Assembly (NCBI RefSeq): GCF_000429665.1
Contig: NZ_AUCH01000002.1
Span: 124,001-188,000, forward strand
Direction: 5' to 3'
From: Azovibrio restrictus DSM 23866
Lineage (GTDB): Bacteria > Pseudomonadota > Gammaproteobacteria > Burkholderiales > Rhodocyclaceae
Length of the DNA: 64,000 nt
Shown one piece after another: positions 30,184 through 39,002 of the stretch (within the stretch, counting starts at the first letter, position 1; each line of letters starts with the position of its first letter). The notes beneath the pieces were generated by a model. That model had not been told where the DNA came from. It did no database searches and saw only the letters and a program-made list of their open reading frames with translations. The translations under genes were made by a program, and so were the position numbers.

Positions 30184-33100
30184 ATGTGGTTGGGCATCGT
30201 GATCGGACTCATGCTGGGGGCCCTGTTCGAGTCGTTTCAGGCGGCCATGGGCCTGGGCATTGCCGGGGCGGTGCTGGGCGCCCTCCTGACGGGGCGGAAA
30301 AAAGCGCAGCCGGATGACGAACGTCTGCAGGAACTGCGCCTCCAGATCAACAAGCTGTTCTTCGAGCTCAAGCAGACCAACTCGCGCCTGGAAAGCCTGG
30401 AGCAGCAGCTGGCCGGGAAAGCGGCGGTGGCCGATGCCGACGCCCGAGCCCCGTCAGCGGCAGCGCCGGAACAGCAGCAGGAGCCGGCCCCGGCACCCGC
30501 AGCGCCACCGGAATCGGCTCAGACCCTGCCGGCCCTGGAGGAGGAGCTGGAACGGCAGGCCCTGGCGGCAGCGCTTTCCTTCCCGGAGCGGAGCGGGCCG
30601 GTGTCTGTGGCAAGCCCGCCGGAAGCGGTGCCCGTCAGGCGTTCCCGGGAGGCGCCGGACGATTTCCTGACAGGGGCAGCGCCTGCCGCTGCGGCCACCC
30701 CGGCCCGTCCGCAGCCTGCTCCCCGCCCGGAATCGCCGCGCCGACCCGTGCGCCCAGCACCGCCCGCCGAACCCTCCTGGCTCTCGGCCTTTGTGGCCCG
30801 CTGGGTGATCGGCGGCAATCCCATCGTCAAGGTCGGGGTGTTGATCCTCTTCCTGGGCCTTGCCTTCCTGCTCCGCTATGTGGCGGAAAACACCACGGTT
30901 CCCATCGAGTTCCGCTACGCGGGGGTGGCCCTGGCCGGGATAGGCCTGCTCGTGACTGGCTGGCGCTGGCGCGGCAAAGCGGACAGCTACGGGCTGATCC
31001 TGCAGGGGGCCGGGATAGGGGTGCTGTACCTGACCACCCTGGCGAGCATGAAGCTGCATCCCCTGATTCCCCCCAGCCTGGGCTTTGCCGTGCTCATCGG
31101 CGTGGCGGTCTGCGCCGTGCTGCTGGCGGTGCTCCAGGATGCCCTGGCCCTGGCGGTGGTGGCTTCCCTGGGGGGCTTCGCGGCCCCGGTGCTGGCCTCC
31201 ACGGGCAGTGAGCAGCATCTGGCCTTCTTCAGCTACCTGGCCCTGCTCAACCTGGGCATCGCTGCCATCGCCTGGTTCAAGGCCTGGCGCGTCCTCAACC
31301 TGCTCGGCTTCGTCTGCACCCTGTTCCTGGCCAGCAGCTGGGCTGACAAGTATTACCAGCCCACCCTGTTTTCCCTGGCCGAGCCCTTCCTGCTGTTCTT
31401 CTTCGTGCTCTACGTGCTGATCGCCTTCCTGTTTGCCCGGCGCACCCTGGGAGAGGCGGAACCGGAGGAGGTCAGCGGCTTTGCCGACCATGTGCGCCAG
31501 GCCCTGCCCCAGGTGGCCTATGTGGATGCGTCCCTGGTGTTCGGCGTACCGATGGCGGCCTTCGCCATGCAGTACCTGCTCACCCGGGAGTTCCAGTACG
31601 GTCCGGCCTTCAGCGCCCTGGGCTTCGGCTTCCTCTACATCTGCCTGGCCTTCCTGCTTTTTCGCCGTACCGGCATGCGCTACGCCCTGCTCAGCGAAAC
31701 CATGATCGCCCTGGCGGTGATCTTCGGCAGTCTGGCCCTGCCCCTGGGCCTGGAAGGGGAGTGGACCAGCGCCGGCTGGGCCATCGAGGCGGCCGGCGTG
31801 TATTGGCTCGGGGTACGCCAGCAGCGGCTCCATGGGCGGCTGTTTGCCTTGCTGCTGCTGGCCGGTGCGGCCCTGTTCTTCCTCCTGGAGCTGCAGCCCG
31901 GCTTTGACAGGGTCCTGGCTGGTTCCCCCCTGGGGGCCCTGATCCTGGTCCTGGCCCTGGCCTGGACCTACCGCTTGCTGCGCCAGGCGCCGGCAGCCCT
32001 GCTGCAGGCCTTCGAGCCAGGCCTGGGGCCCTGGCTGGCGGGACTGGCTGGGCTCTTTGCCGGGCTGCTGCCGTTCCTGCTGTGGCCCATGAACTGGGCC
32101 GCCACGGCCCTGGCCCTGGTGGGGACTGTCCTGCTGTACCTGGCCCGGCGTCTGCCGGAGCGGTCCCTGGTCGGCCTGGGCAGCCTGCTGCAGCTGGCCG
32201 CTGGCGGCCTGTTTCTGAGCACCTTGCAGCGTTCCGGCGGGGGCAGCGTGCTGGCCGACGGCTGGTCTGGCCTGCTGGCCGCCGGGCTCATCGGTGGGGC
32301 CATGCTGGCTGGTGTGTTCGCCGCCCTGGGGGCCCTGCGCCAGGGCAGCCGGGCCGATGGCGAGGGCAGTGCCTTGCTCGCCCCGGTGCTGCTGGCGGGG
32401 CTGGCCTTCATCAACCTGACGCCCCTGTTCGTCCTGCCCTGGCGCCTGGCGGCCCTGGTCTGGCCCCTGACCGGCACCGTCCTGCTGGCCTGGGCCCTGC
32501 TGTCCGGACAGCGGCTGGTGCTGGCCTTCGCTCTGGTTCTGCAGTGCCTGGCCGGGCTGGTGGTGCTCTCCGGCCATGGGGCCTGGGGCTGGAGCGGGCT
32601 GGCCCAGGCCGGGGACCCGGCTTTTGGCCATGCGGGCTTCTGGGGCCCGCTGCTGATTGCCTTGGCGGCCCTGGTGGGGGCCCGCCTGTTGCAGCGCCCC
32701 GACACCCGCGAGGGGGAAACCCGCCTGGGCTGGGGCGCCCTGGTCTGGGCCGGCGCCTGGTGGGCCCTGGCCTGGAGCGACGAGCTGCTGCGCCTGCTGC
32801 AGCCGGTTCCCGCCAGCCTGGCCCTGGTGCTGGTGGCCCTGCTGACCGCCACTGGCGGGCAGGAACTGGCTCGTCGCCTGGACTGGCGCCAGGCCGGCCA
32901 GGCAACCTTGGCTTACCTGCCGGTGCTGGCTCTCCTGCTGGCACTGGAAATGGTGGCGGGGGCCGATCGTCCCATGACCGGCTGGGGGCTCCTGGTCTGG
33001 CCCCTGGCCCTGGCGGTGCATCTGCGCCTGCTGCGGGGCCAGGAAGACTGGCTGGAGCCCCGGGTGCAGTCCTGGACCCACGGGGCCGGGGCCTGGCTGT

Positions 33101-33855
33101 TCATCCTGCTGGCAACCCTGGAAACCCGGGAGCATCTGGCCGGGCTGGCGACGCAGCCGGCCTGGGCCTGGTTCAGCTGGCTGCCCCTGCCCCTGTTCTG
33201 TCTGTGGAGTCTGACCGACCCCCGCCTGATCCGGCGCTGGCCCTGGTGTGCCGCACCCCGGACCTACCAGCTGGCGGGGCTGGCGCCGGTGCTGGCCTGG
33301 CTCCTGGCCTGGTGCTGGCGGGGCCTGGCGCTGGCGGACGGGGCGGTGCTGCTGCCCTATGTGCCCCTCTTGAATCCCCTGGAGCTGGGCCAGATCGCCA
33401 TCCTGCTCGGCATGTTCCGCTGGTGGCTGGCGGTCCGGACCCAGCCGCTCCTGCAGGGCAGCGCCCCGGCCCTGGCCGGCCTCCTGGGGGTGACGGCTTT
33501 CGCCCTGATCAGCAGCCTGGTGCTGCGCAGCTGCCACCAGTGGGGCCTGGTGCCCTGGGAGGCCGATGCCCTGGCCGCCTCCATGCTGGCCCAGGCCTCC
33601 CTGTCCATCGTCTGGAGCCTGCTGGCCATCGGCCTGATGCTGTTCGCCCACCGCCGGGCTCAGCGCTTCGTCTGGCTGCTGGGCGCGGCCCTGATGGCCG
33701 TGGTGGTGCTCAAGCTGTTCCTGGTGGAGCTGGCGGCCAGCGGCAGCCTGGAGCGCATCGTCTCCTTCATCGTCGTCGGCCTGCTGCTGCTCCTGGTCGG
33801 CTATTTCGCTCCGCTACCGCCCCGGCGCGACAGCGGGGCCGAGGTTCAGGCATGA
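30184..33855 (+). CDS. DUF2339 giant inner-membrane protein
   Basis: 1223 residues. An N-terminal helix (IGLMLGALFESFQAAMGLGI) precedes a short coiled coil (LQELRLQINKLFFELKQTNS). A Pro/Ala-rich linker follows to about residue 195, and then some 25-30 predicted membrane helices from FVARWVIGGNPIVKVGVLIL to the C-terminus. This is the DUF2339 arrangement; function is unestablished. The stop overlaps the start of a DUF3999 gene (ATGA), the usual partner, so the two products likely work together in the envelope. The 126-base upstream gap holds a GTTAAC palindrome but no clear promoter. Confidence 0.88.
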   Translation: MWLGIVIGLMLGALFESFQAAMGLGIAGAVLGALLTGRKKAQPDDERLQELRLQINKLFFELKQTNSRLESLEQQLAGKAAVADADARAPSAAAPEQQQEPAPAPAAPPESAQTLPALEEELERQALAAALSFPERSGPVSVASPPEAVPVRRSREAPDDFLTGAAPAAAATPARPQPAPRPESPRRPVRPAPPAEPSWLSAFVARWVIGGNPIVKVGVLILFLGLAFLLRYVAENTTVPIEFRYAGVALAGIGLLVTGWRWRGKADSYGLILQGAGIGVLYLTTLASMKLHPLIPPSLGFAVLIGVAVCAVLLAVLQDALALAVVASLGGFAAPVLASTGSEQHLAFFSYLALLNLGIAAIAWFKAWRVLNLLGFVCTLFLASSWADKYYQPTLFSLAEPFLLFFFVLYVLIAFLFARRTLGEAEPEEVSGFADHVRQALPQVAYVDASLVFGVPMAAFAMQYLLTREFQYGPAFSALGFGFLYICLAFLLFRRTGMRYALLSETMIALAVIFGSLALPLGLEGEWTSAGWAIEAAGVYWLGVRQQRLHGRLFALLLLAGAALFFLLELQPGFDRVLAGSPLGALILVLALAWTYRLLRQAPAALLQAFEPGLGPWLAGLAGLFAGLLPFLLWPMNWAATALALVGTVLLYLARRLPERSLVGLGSLLQLAAGGLFLSTLQRSGGGSVLADGWSGLLAAGLIGGAMLAGVFAALGALRQGSRADGEGSALLAPVLLAGLAFINLTPLFVLPWRLAALVWPLTGTVLLAWALLSGQRLVLAFALVLQCLAGLVVLSGHGAWGWSGLAQAGDPAFGHAGFWGPLLIALAALVGARLLQRPDTREGETRLGWGALVWAGAWWALAWSDELLRLLQPVPASLALVLVALLTATGGQELARRLDWRQAGQATLAYLPVLALLLALEMVAGADRPMTGWGLLVWPLALAVHLRLLRGQEDWLEPRVQSWTHGAGAWLFILLATLETREHLAGLATQPAWAWFSWLPLPLFCLWSLTDPRLIRRWPWCAAPRTYQLAGLAPVLAWLLAWCWRGLALADGAVLLPYVPLLNPLELGQIAILLGMFRWWLAVRTQPLLQGSAPALAGLLGVTAFALISSLVLRSCHQWGLVPWEADALAASMLAQASLSIVWSLLAIGLMLFAHRRAQRFVWLLGAALMAVVVLKLFLVELAASGSLERIVSFIVVGLLLLLVGYFAPLPPRRDSGAEVQA

Positions 33856-35246
33856 AAGCCTTGCTTGCCCTGCTGCTTGGTTTGCTGGTGAGCGGGGCTC
33901 CGGCGGCGGAGCCCCGGCCCGGGGATGCGCTCCATCGGGCCGAGATCGTCACCACCGGAACCGGGCCTTTCCACCGGCTGCCCCTGCCGCTGACCGTGTA
34001 CCAGGGGGCGGCCCGGGCCGATCTGGGGGATCTGCGGGTGCTCAATGCCCAGGGGGAGGTTCTGCCCCATGCCTGGTGGTGCCCGGAAGCGACCCGGGCC
34101 GAGCGGGTGCAGCAGAGTCAGGTACCGTTCTTTCCCCTGCCGCCGGCGGCAGAACCGGGAACCGGGGCCCTGGAGGTGTACGTCCGCCGCCAGGGGGACG
34201 GCACCCTGGTGGCCGTGCGCCCGGGGCGGGAGATGGCCCCGGTGCCGGGGACGGGGGGCCTCATCATCGATGCCACCCGCCTGCCCGGTGCCCAGTTCCT
34301 GCACCTCTCCGCAGCAGCCGGACCCCAGCCCTGGCATGCCTACACCCTGGAGAGCAGCGACGATCTGGAGCACTGGCTGATGCTCAAGGGCGATGCCCTG
34401 TTCGTGCAGCTGGAGCACCAGGGGCAGCAGCTGGAAAGCGCCGGCAGCCGCTGGAGCACCCCGGCGGGCCGTTACCTGCGGCTGCGCTGGCGCGATCCGG
34501 CCACGGCCCCCAGGGTGGAGGCGGTGAGCCTGGGGCGCAACAGCCAGGAAATCACCCCCCCGGAACCCCTCTGGTCGGCGCCCCTGGCGCCCCAGGACGA
34601 GGATGCCCAGGGCTTCGTCTATGAATTGCCCGCCCAGCTGCCCCTGGAGCAGCTGCGCATAGGTCTGCCCCAGCTCAACCTGCTCTTGCCCTACACCCTG
34701 CAACGGGAGCAGTGCCAGAGGCGGGAGCAGCGCCTCCGGCGTCAGCCGGCCTGTATCTGGCAGACCCTGGCCAGGGGGGTGGCCTACCGCCTCCAGTCCG
34801 GCGCCGGGGAGGTGGAGTCCGGTGCGCTGCAGCTGGACGGGACAGCCGGGGCGGGGCGCCTGCGCCTGCGGCTGGATGCCGCTGCCGGTCTGCTCGGCAC
34901 GGCCAGGCCCACGCTGCAGATCGGCTTTGTGCCCCGGGAGCTGGTATTCCTGGCCCGGGGGGCGGCGCCCTACACCCTGACCTGGGGCGGCAGCGGCCTG
35001 CCCGCCGACCTGCCCCTGGGTACCCTGCAGCCCGGCCTGGCTCCTGGTCAGCCGCCCCTGGCGGCGCCCGCTTCCCTGGCGCTGACGGCGGCGGAGGCCA
35101 GCGGAACCCAGGCAGCGCCGCCCGGCGCCGCGTCCGAACCGTCCCCATGGCTGCTCCGGGGCGCTTTGCTGCTGGGGCTCCTGGTGCTGGGCCTGATGGT
35201 CCGGGCCCTGCTCCTGCAGATGCGCGGGGCCGGCGGGGCAAAGTAG
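33852..35246 (+). CDS. DUF3999 exported membrane-anchored protein
   Basis: 464 residues. Signal peptide MKALLALLLGLLVSGAPAAE; beta-rich extracytoplasmic region (about 20-425) with LPLPLTVYQGAARADLGDLR and ARYLRLRWR-like strands; one C-terminal membrane helix (WLLRGALLLGLLVLGLMVRA). DUF3999 proteins nearly always accompany DUF2339 proteins, as here with ATGA overlap. The large domain looks lectin- or galactose-binding-like in strand pattern (HAYTLESSDDLEHWLML), which is my inference only. Function unknown. Confidence 0.83.
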   Translation: MKALLALLLGLLVSGAPAAEPRPGDALHRAEIVTTGTGPFHRLPLPLTVYQGAARADLGDLRVLNAQGEVLPHAWWCPEATRAERVQQSQVPFFPLPPAAEPGTGALEVYVRRQGDGTLVAVRPGREMAPVPGTGGLIIDATRLPGAQFLHLSAAAGPQPWHAYTLESSDDLEHWLMLKGDALFVQLEHQGQQLESAGSRWSTPAGRYLRLRWRDPATAPRVEAVSLGRNSQEITPPEPLWSAPLAPQDEDAQGFVYELPAQLPLEQLRIGLPQLNLLLPYTLQREQCQRREQRLRRQPACIWQTLARGVAYRLQSGAGEVESGALQLDGTAGAGRLRLRLDAAAGLLGTARPTLQIGFVPRELVFLARGAAPYTLTWGGSGLPADLPLGTLQPGLAPGQPPLAAPASLALTAAEASGTQAAPPGAASEPSPWLLRGALLLGLLVLGLMVRALLLQMRGAGGAK

Positions 35247-35391
35247 CGCCTGCCCGGCCGGGCCCTGGCCGGCTGCGGAAATCCCGCCGGATTTAACCCC
35301 CTTGTAATATTGGGCGGTTAGCTTAAGCTTGAACTCGATTTGCTGCGCTGCAGCAGATTGCCGAGATCAATCTTAGGACGGGAGCCTAGCC

Positions 35392-35997
35392 ATGTATCTT
35401 TCCTCTTCAGAAATCGCCCTGGGGCACCAGCACACCCTGAACAACTTCCAGACGGCTTCGGCGGCCTGCGTCAGCGCTTCCGAGCGCCTGACCGACCTGT
35501 TCATGCGCCTGAGCCGCAGCCAGCTCAACCACCTGGCCCGGCAGCAGCCCGGCCTGCCTTCCTCCGGTCTCTGGCTGAGCGGCATCCAGTCCCAGTCTGC
35601 GGTGCTGCTGGGGGAACTGCTGCACATCATCGGCGACACCCAGCAGACGGTGATCATTGCCGCTGCCGCCCAGACCCGGGTGCTGGACAACCTGCTGGTC
35701 ACCACCCTGGAGCGGGCCCGCAACACCAGCCCGGTGGAAGTGCTGCCCGCCATCAGCAGCCTGAAGCAGAGCATCGAACAGACGGAACAGACCCTGAGCA
35801 GCTGGGCCGACGCTGCCCGCCAGTCGGTGGCCCTGCTGGAAAACCGCTTCGGCCAGCTGACCGGGACCCCCGGGGAAGAGGCGCCGGCCGCTGCCGAGGC
35901 CGCCGCCCCCGCCGGCGACGAAGCCGAAGCCGGGACCCCGGAAGCTCCGGCCGGCAAAGCCCGCAGTTCCAGGAGCGCTTCCCGCAATCTCCAGTAA
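35392..35997 (+). CDS. Phasin-family PHA granule protein
   Basis: 201 residues, almost entirely helical and amphipathic: LNNFQTASAACVSASERLTD, then AQTRVLDNLLVTTLERARNT and a C-terminal Ala/Glu/Pro-rich tail. Phasins coat polyhydroxyalkanoate granules and control their size. ATG 35392 has GGGAG nine bases upstream. It stands alone, with a 145-base leader region and a strong terminator at 36130-36158 downstream. The family call rests on overall pattern rather than a sharp motif. Confidence 0.7.
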   Translation: MYLSSSEIALGHQHTLNNFQTASAACVSASERLTDLFMRLSRSQLNHLARQQPGLPSSGLWLSGIQSQSAVLLGELLHIIGDTQQTVIIAAAAQTRVLDNLLVTTLERARNTSPVEVLPAISSLKQSIEQTEQTLSSWADAARQSVALLENRFGQLTGTPGEEAPAAAEAAAPAGDEAEAGTPEAPAGKARSSRSASRNLQ

Positions 35998-36129
35998 GCG
36001 CCGGCTCCAGGCAGGGGAAGCGCCAGTTCCAAAAGGGGCTGCAGCGGTCACCCCTAGCCCTGGCAGCCCCCTGTCCGCCAGCACTGCCACTGGCTGCAGG
36101 GCTTGCAGCCTCTCTCAGTCTCTCCTTGG

Positions 36130-36158
36130 CCCCGGACCCTCCGCCGGGGTTTTTTTTT
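36130..36158 (+). terminator. Rho-independent terminator after the phasin gene
   Basis: CCCCGG (36130-36135) pairs with CCGGGG (36144-36149), followed by nine Ts (36150-36158). It lies 130 bases after the phasin stop and 30 before the next gene, isolating the binding-protein/cyclase pair. Confidence 0.85.
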
Positions 36159-36187
36159 GGAGCGTCGGCGGGGGAAGTCCGTTTATC

Positions 36188-37213
36188 ATGGGCCCCATGA
36201 TGCGGTGCCTGCTGCTCTCCTTCCTGCTCCTTCTCAGCGGCCTGGTCCAGGCAGGCGAAGTCCTGCGGGTCCTGGCCTGGCCCGGTTACGCGGATGCGGA
36301 TCTGGTGCGCCAGTTTGAGGCGCGCCACCGGGTCCGGGTCGATGTCATCACCGTGGATTCCGACGACGAGCTGTGGCGGCGCATGCGCGCCAACGAAGGC
36401 CGGGACATCGACGTCTTCGCCGTCAATACCGCCGAACTGCAACGCTACATCAACGAGGGCATCGCCCTGGCCCTGGACCCGGCCCGGATTCCCCGCATCC
36501 AGTTCCAGCAGCCGGCCTTCCGGGATGCGGCGGCGATCCCCGGCCTGACCCGGGGCGGCCGGGTGTATGGGGTGCCCTATGCCCATGCCTCCATGGGGCT
36601 GATCTACAACCGCAAGCTGGTCTCGACGCCGCCGGATTCCATCAACGCCCTCTGGGACCCCCGCTACCGGGGCCAGGTGCTGGCCTTCGACGGCAGCAGC
36701 CACAACTTCTCCCTGGCCGCCATGGCCCTGGGCAAGCCGCCCTTCAAGCTGGCGGCCGGCGACTGGCGCCCGGTCCTGGAAAAGCTCATCGGCCTGCGCC
36801 GCAATGTGCTGACCTTCTACGCCCAGCCCGAAGAGGCGGTGGAGCTGTTCCGCAGCAATGCCGTGGCCCTGGTGTTCGCCAACTATGGCAGTCAGCAGGT
36901 GCGCGCCCTGGAGGATGCCGGGGCCGACATCGCTTACGTGATTCCCCGGGAAGGGGCCCTGGCCTGGCTGGATTGCTGGGTGATCAACAGCGCCAGCCTG
37001 CGGCGCAAGCTGGCCGAGGCCTGGATCGATTTCAGCCTGGAAGCGCCCATGAGCCGGGCCCTCACCGAGCGGCACGGGCTGGCCAATACCCTGGACCCGG
37101 ATAAGGGGGAGCCCGGTGGCGGGCTCATCTGGCTGCAGCCCGTGGAAGACGTGGAGCGGCGGACCCGGCTGTGGGAGAAGATCCGGGCCGGCGACCGGCT
37201 GGAGCGCTTCTGA
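36188..37213 (+). CDS. PotD/NspS-like periplasmic substrate-binding protein without a transporter
   Basis: 341 residues. Signal peptide (MMRCLLLSFLLLLSGLVQAG), then a two-lobe polyamine-binding-protein fold: VLRVLAWPGYADADLVRQFE, RDIDVFAVNTAELQRYINEG, GVPYAHASMGLIYNRKLV, and SNAVALVFANYGSQQVRALE. No ABC permease or ATPase gene is nearby. Instead the stop overlaps (TGATG) the start of a Cache-GGDEF cyclase. This resembles the Vibrio NspS-MbaA pair, where a PotD-like protein reports polyamines to a c-di-GMP enzyme. The start may be 36188, 36197 or 36200. Confidence 0.85.
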   Translation: MGPMMRCLLLSFLLLLSGLVQAGEVLRVLAWPGYADADLVRQFEARHRVRVDVITVDSDDELWRRMRANEGRDIDVFAVNTAELQRYINEGIALALDPARIPRIQFQQPAFRDAAAIPGLTRGGRVYGVPYAHASMGLIYNRKLVSTPPDSINALWDPRYRGQVLAFDGSSHNFSLAAMALGKPPFKLAAGDWRPVLEKLIGLRRNVLTFYAQPEEAVELFRSNAVALVFANYGSQQVRALEDAGADIAYVIPREGALAWLDCWVINSASLRRKLAEAWIDFSLEAPMSRALTERHGLANTLDPDKGEPGGGLIWLQPVEDVERRTRLWEKIRAGDRLERF

Positions 37214-38922
37214 TGCAGATCGGCATCGCTCCCCGCCTGGCCCTGGTGCTGGCTGTGTTTGCCGTCCTGGCCTCGGGGCTGACCGGCTACTACGCCTATG
37301 ACACCAGCCGGCGCCTGCTAGTGGAGCGGGCCGAGAAGAACCTGCTCACCGCCACCCAGGTGCTGGGCCAGCGCCTGGTGGTGGCCCTGGGCAATGCCGC
37401 CAAGGATGCCCGCCTGCTGGCCAGTCAGGCGGGCCGGGAGAGCGGCGGCGAGGAGGTCCTGGCCCGTGCCGCCCTGGCCCTGCTGCAGGTGCATCCCGAG
37501 TATTTCCAGGTGCGCCTCATCGACGGGCGCCAGCATGGCCTGGAGCGGCTGCGCCTGGATCGGGACGGTCAGCGCATCACCCGGGTCCAGGGCCTGGAGC
37601 TGCAGGAAAAGGCGCATCAGCTCTACGTCTCCCAGACCCTGCGGCTGACCCCCGGGCAGGTGTATCTGTCGCGCATCTTCATCAACCGGGAGACCGGCGC
37701 CCACGCCGGCTTCGAGCGGCCCACCCTGATCGTGGCGACGCCGGTGCCCCTGGCCGACGGGGTCAGCCACAGCGGCCGGCTGGCGGTGATCAACATTGAC
37801 CTGGAAACCCTGTTCCGGGACATGCGCATGGAACTGCCCGGGGACCTGAAGGTGTATCTGACCAACGAGTGGGGGGATTTCCTCATCCATCCGGACCCGA
37901 CCCAGACCTTTGGTTTCGACCAGGGGCGGCGGGTGCTGCTCCAGGATCATTTTCCCGATGCCCGGCCCATCGTGGCCGGGGAAATGGACAGTGTCGTGGT
38001 CAGCAGCGGAGAAGGGGCCCAGGGGGGGCTGGTGGCCGCCTTCCACCGGGTCCAGCCGCCGGATTTCGCCAGCCAGCGCTTCTTCATCATGGGTCTGGCC
38101 GAGCCTCTGGACTACGTGCTGCGGGAAGCCCGGCTGCTGGCCGACAACATGTGGCGCATCGTCCTGAGCTTCAGCTTCCTGGCCCTGCTGCTGGCCTGGC
38201 TGGTATCCCGGGCCGTGACCCGGCCCCTGGAGCAGATCCTCCTGGCAGTGCGCCGCTTCGCCGCCGGGGACAGCGGCGGCAGTGCCCCCCTGCCGGTGCA
38301 GCGGCGGGACGAGGTGGGCCTCCTGGCCCGGGGGATGGAGGACATGCAGAGCCAGATCCGCAGCCAGGTGGAGGCCCTGGAGGAAAGCCGTCAGGCCATG
38401 GCGCACCTGGCCCACCACGACGCCCTCACCGGCCTGCCCAACCGGGTGACCTTCTTCGACCGGCTCGAGCATGCCATGGCCCAGGCCCGGCGCCAGGGGC
38501 GCAAGCTGGCGGTGCTGTTCCTGGACCTGGACCATTTCAAGGAAGTGAATGACCAGTACGGGCACCAGGTGGGGGATCAGCTGCTCCAGGCCGTGGCGCG
38601 CCGGATCCAGACCGGGGTGCGGGAGAGCGACACGGCGGCGCGGCTCTCGGGGGACGAATTCGTGGTGCTCCTGAATCCCGTGCATAACGGGGAGGAAGCC
38701 CGGCTGGTGGCGGAAAAACTGCTGCAGCGCTTCCGCGAGCTGCTGGAGCTGGAGGAGCTGGCCCTGCCGGTCCAGGTCAGCATCGGCATCAGCCTGTTCC
38801 CGGACCACGGCGTTTCTGCCCAGGCCCTGGTGGATGCGGCGGACGGGGCCATGTACCGGAGCAAGAACGCCGGGCGGGACACCTGTTCCATGGCCGAGCC
38901 CGCCTCCCCGCCGGCGGCTTAG
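37213..38922 (+). CDS. Membrane diguanylate cyclase (Cache-HAMP-GGDEF), partner of the PotD-like protein
   Basis: 569 residues. TM1 (about 7-27), a large periplasmic Cache-type domain (about 30-315), TM2 (about 320-342: IVLSFSFLALLLAWLVSRAV), HAMP, then GGDEF. The signature reads RLSGDEF (first Gly to Ser, a variant found in active cyclases) with I-site RESD five residues before. The substrate segment DLDHFKEVNDQYGHQVGDQL is intact. There is no EAL domain, unlike MbaA. Start overlaps the binding-protein stop, strongly suggesting stoichiometric production and direct periplasmic contact. Confidence 0.9.
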   Translation: MQIGIAPRLALVLAVFAVLASGLTGYYAYDTSRRLLVERAEKNLLTATQVLGQRLVVALGNAAKDARLLASQAGRESGGEEVLARAALALLQVHPEYFQVRLIDGRQHGLERLRLDRDGQRITRVQGLELQEKAHQLYVSQTLRLTPGQVYLSRIFINRETGAHAGFERPTLIVATPVPLADGVSHSGRLAVINIDLETLFRDMRMELPGDLKVYLTNEWGDFLIHPDPTQTFGFDQGRRVLLQDHFPDARPIVAGEMDSVVVSSGEGAQGGLVAAFHRVQPPDFASQRFFIMGLAEPLDYVLREARLLADNMWRIVLSFSFLALLLAWLVSRAVTRPLEQILLAVRRFAAGDSGGSAPLPVQRRDEVGLLARGMEDMQSQIRSQVEALEESRQAMAHLAHHDALTGLPNRVTFFDRLEHAMAQARRQGRKLAVLFLDLDHFKEVNDQYGHQVGDQLLQAVARRIQTGVRESDTAARLSGDEFVVLLNPVHNGEEARLVAEKLLQRFRELLELEELALPVQVSIGISLFPDHGVSAQALVDAADGAMYRSKNAGRDTCSMAEPASPPAA

Positions 38923-39002
38923 ACGCGCGCGCCGGGCTGCCTGGAGCCCGGGGCGTAAGGCCGGGCAGGGCCTGCCTCCAGTACGCCTTTTCTCCGTTTG
39001 GC

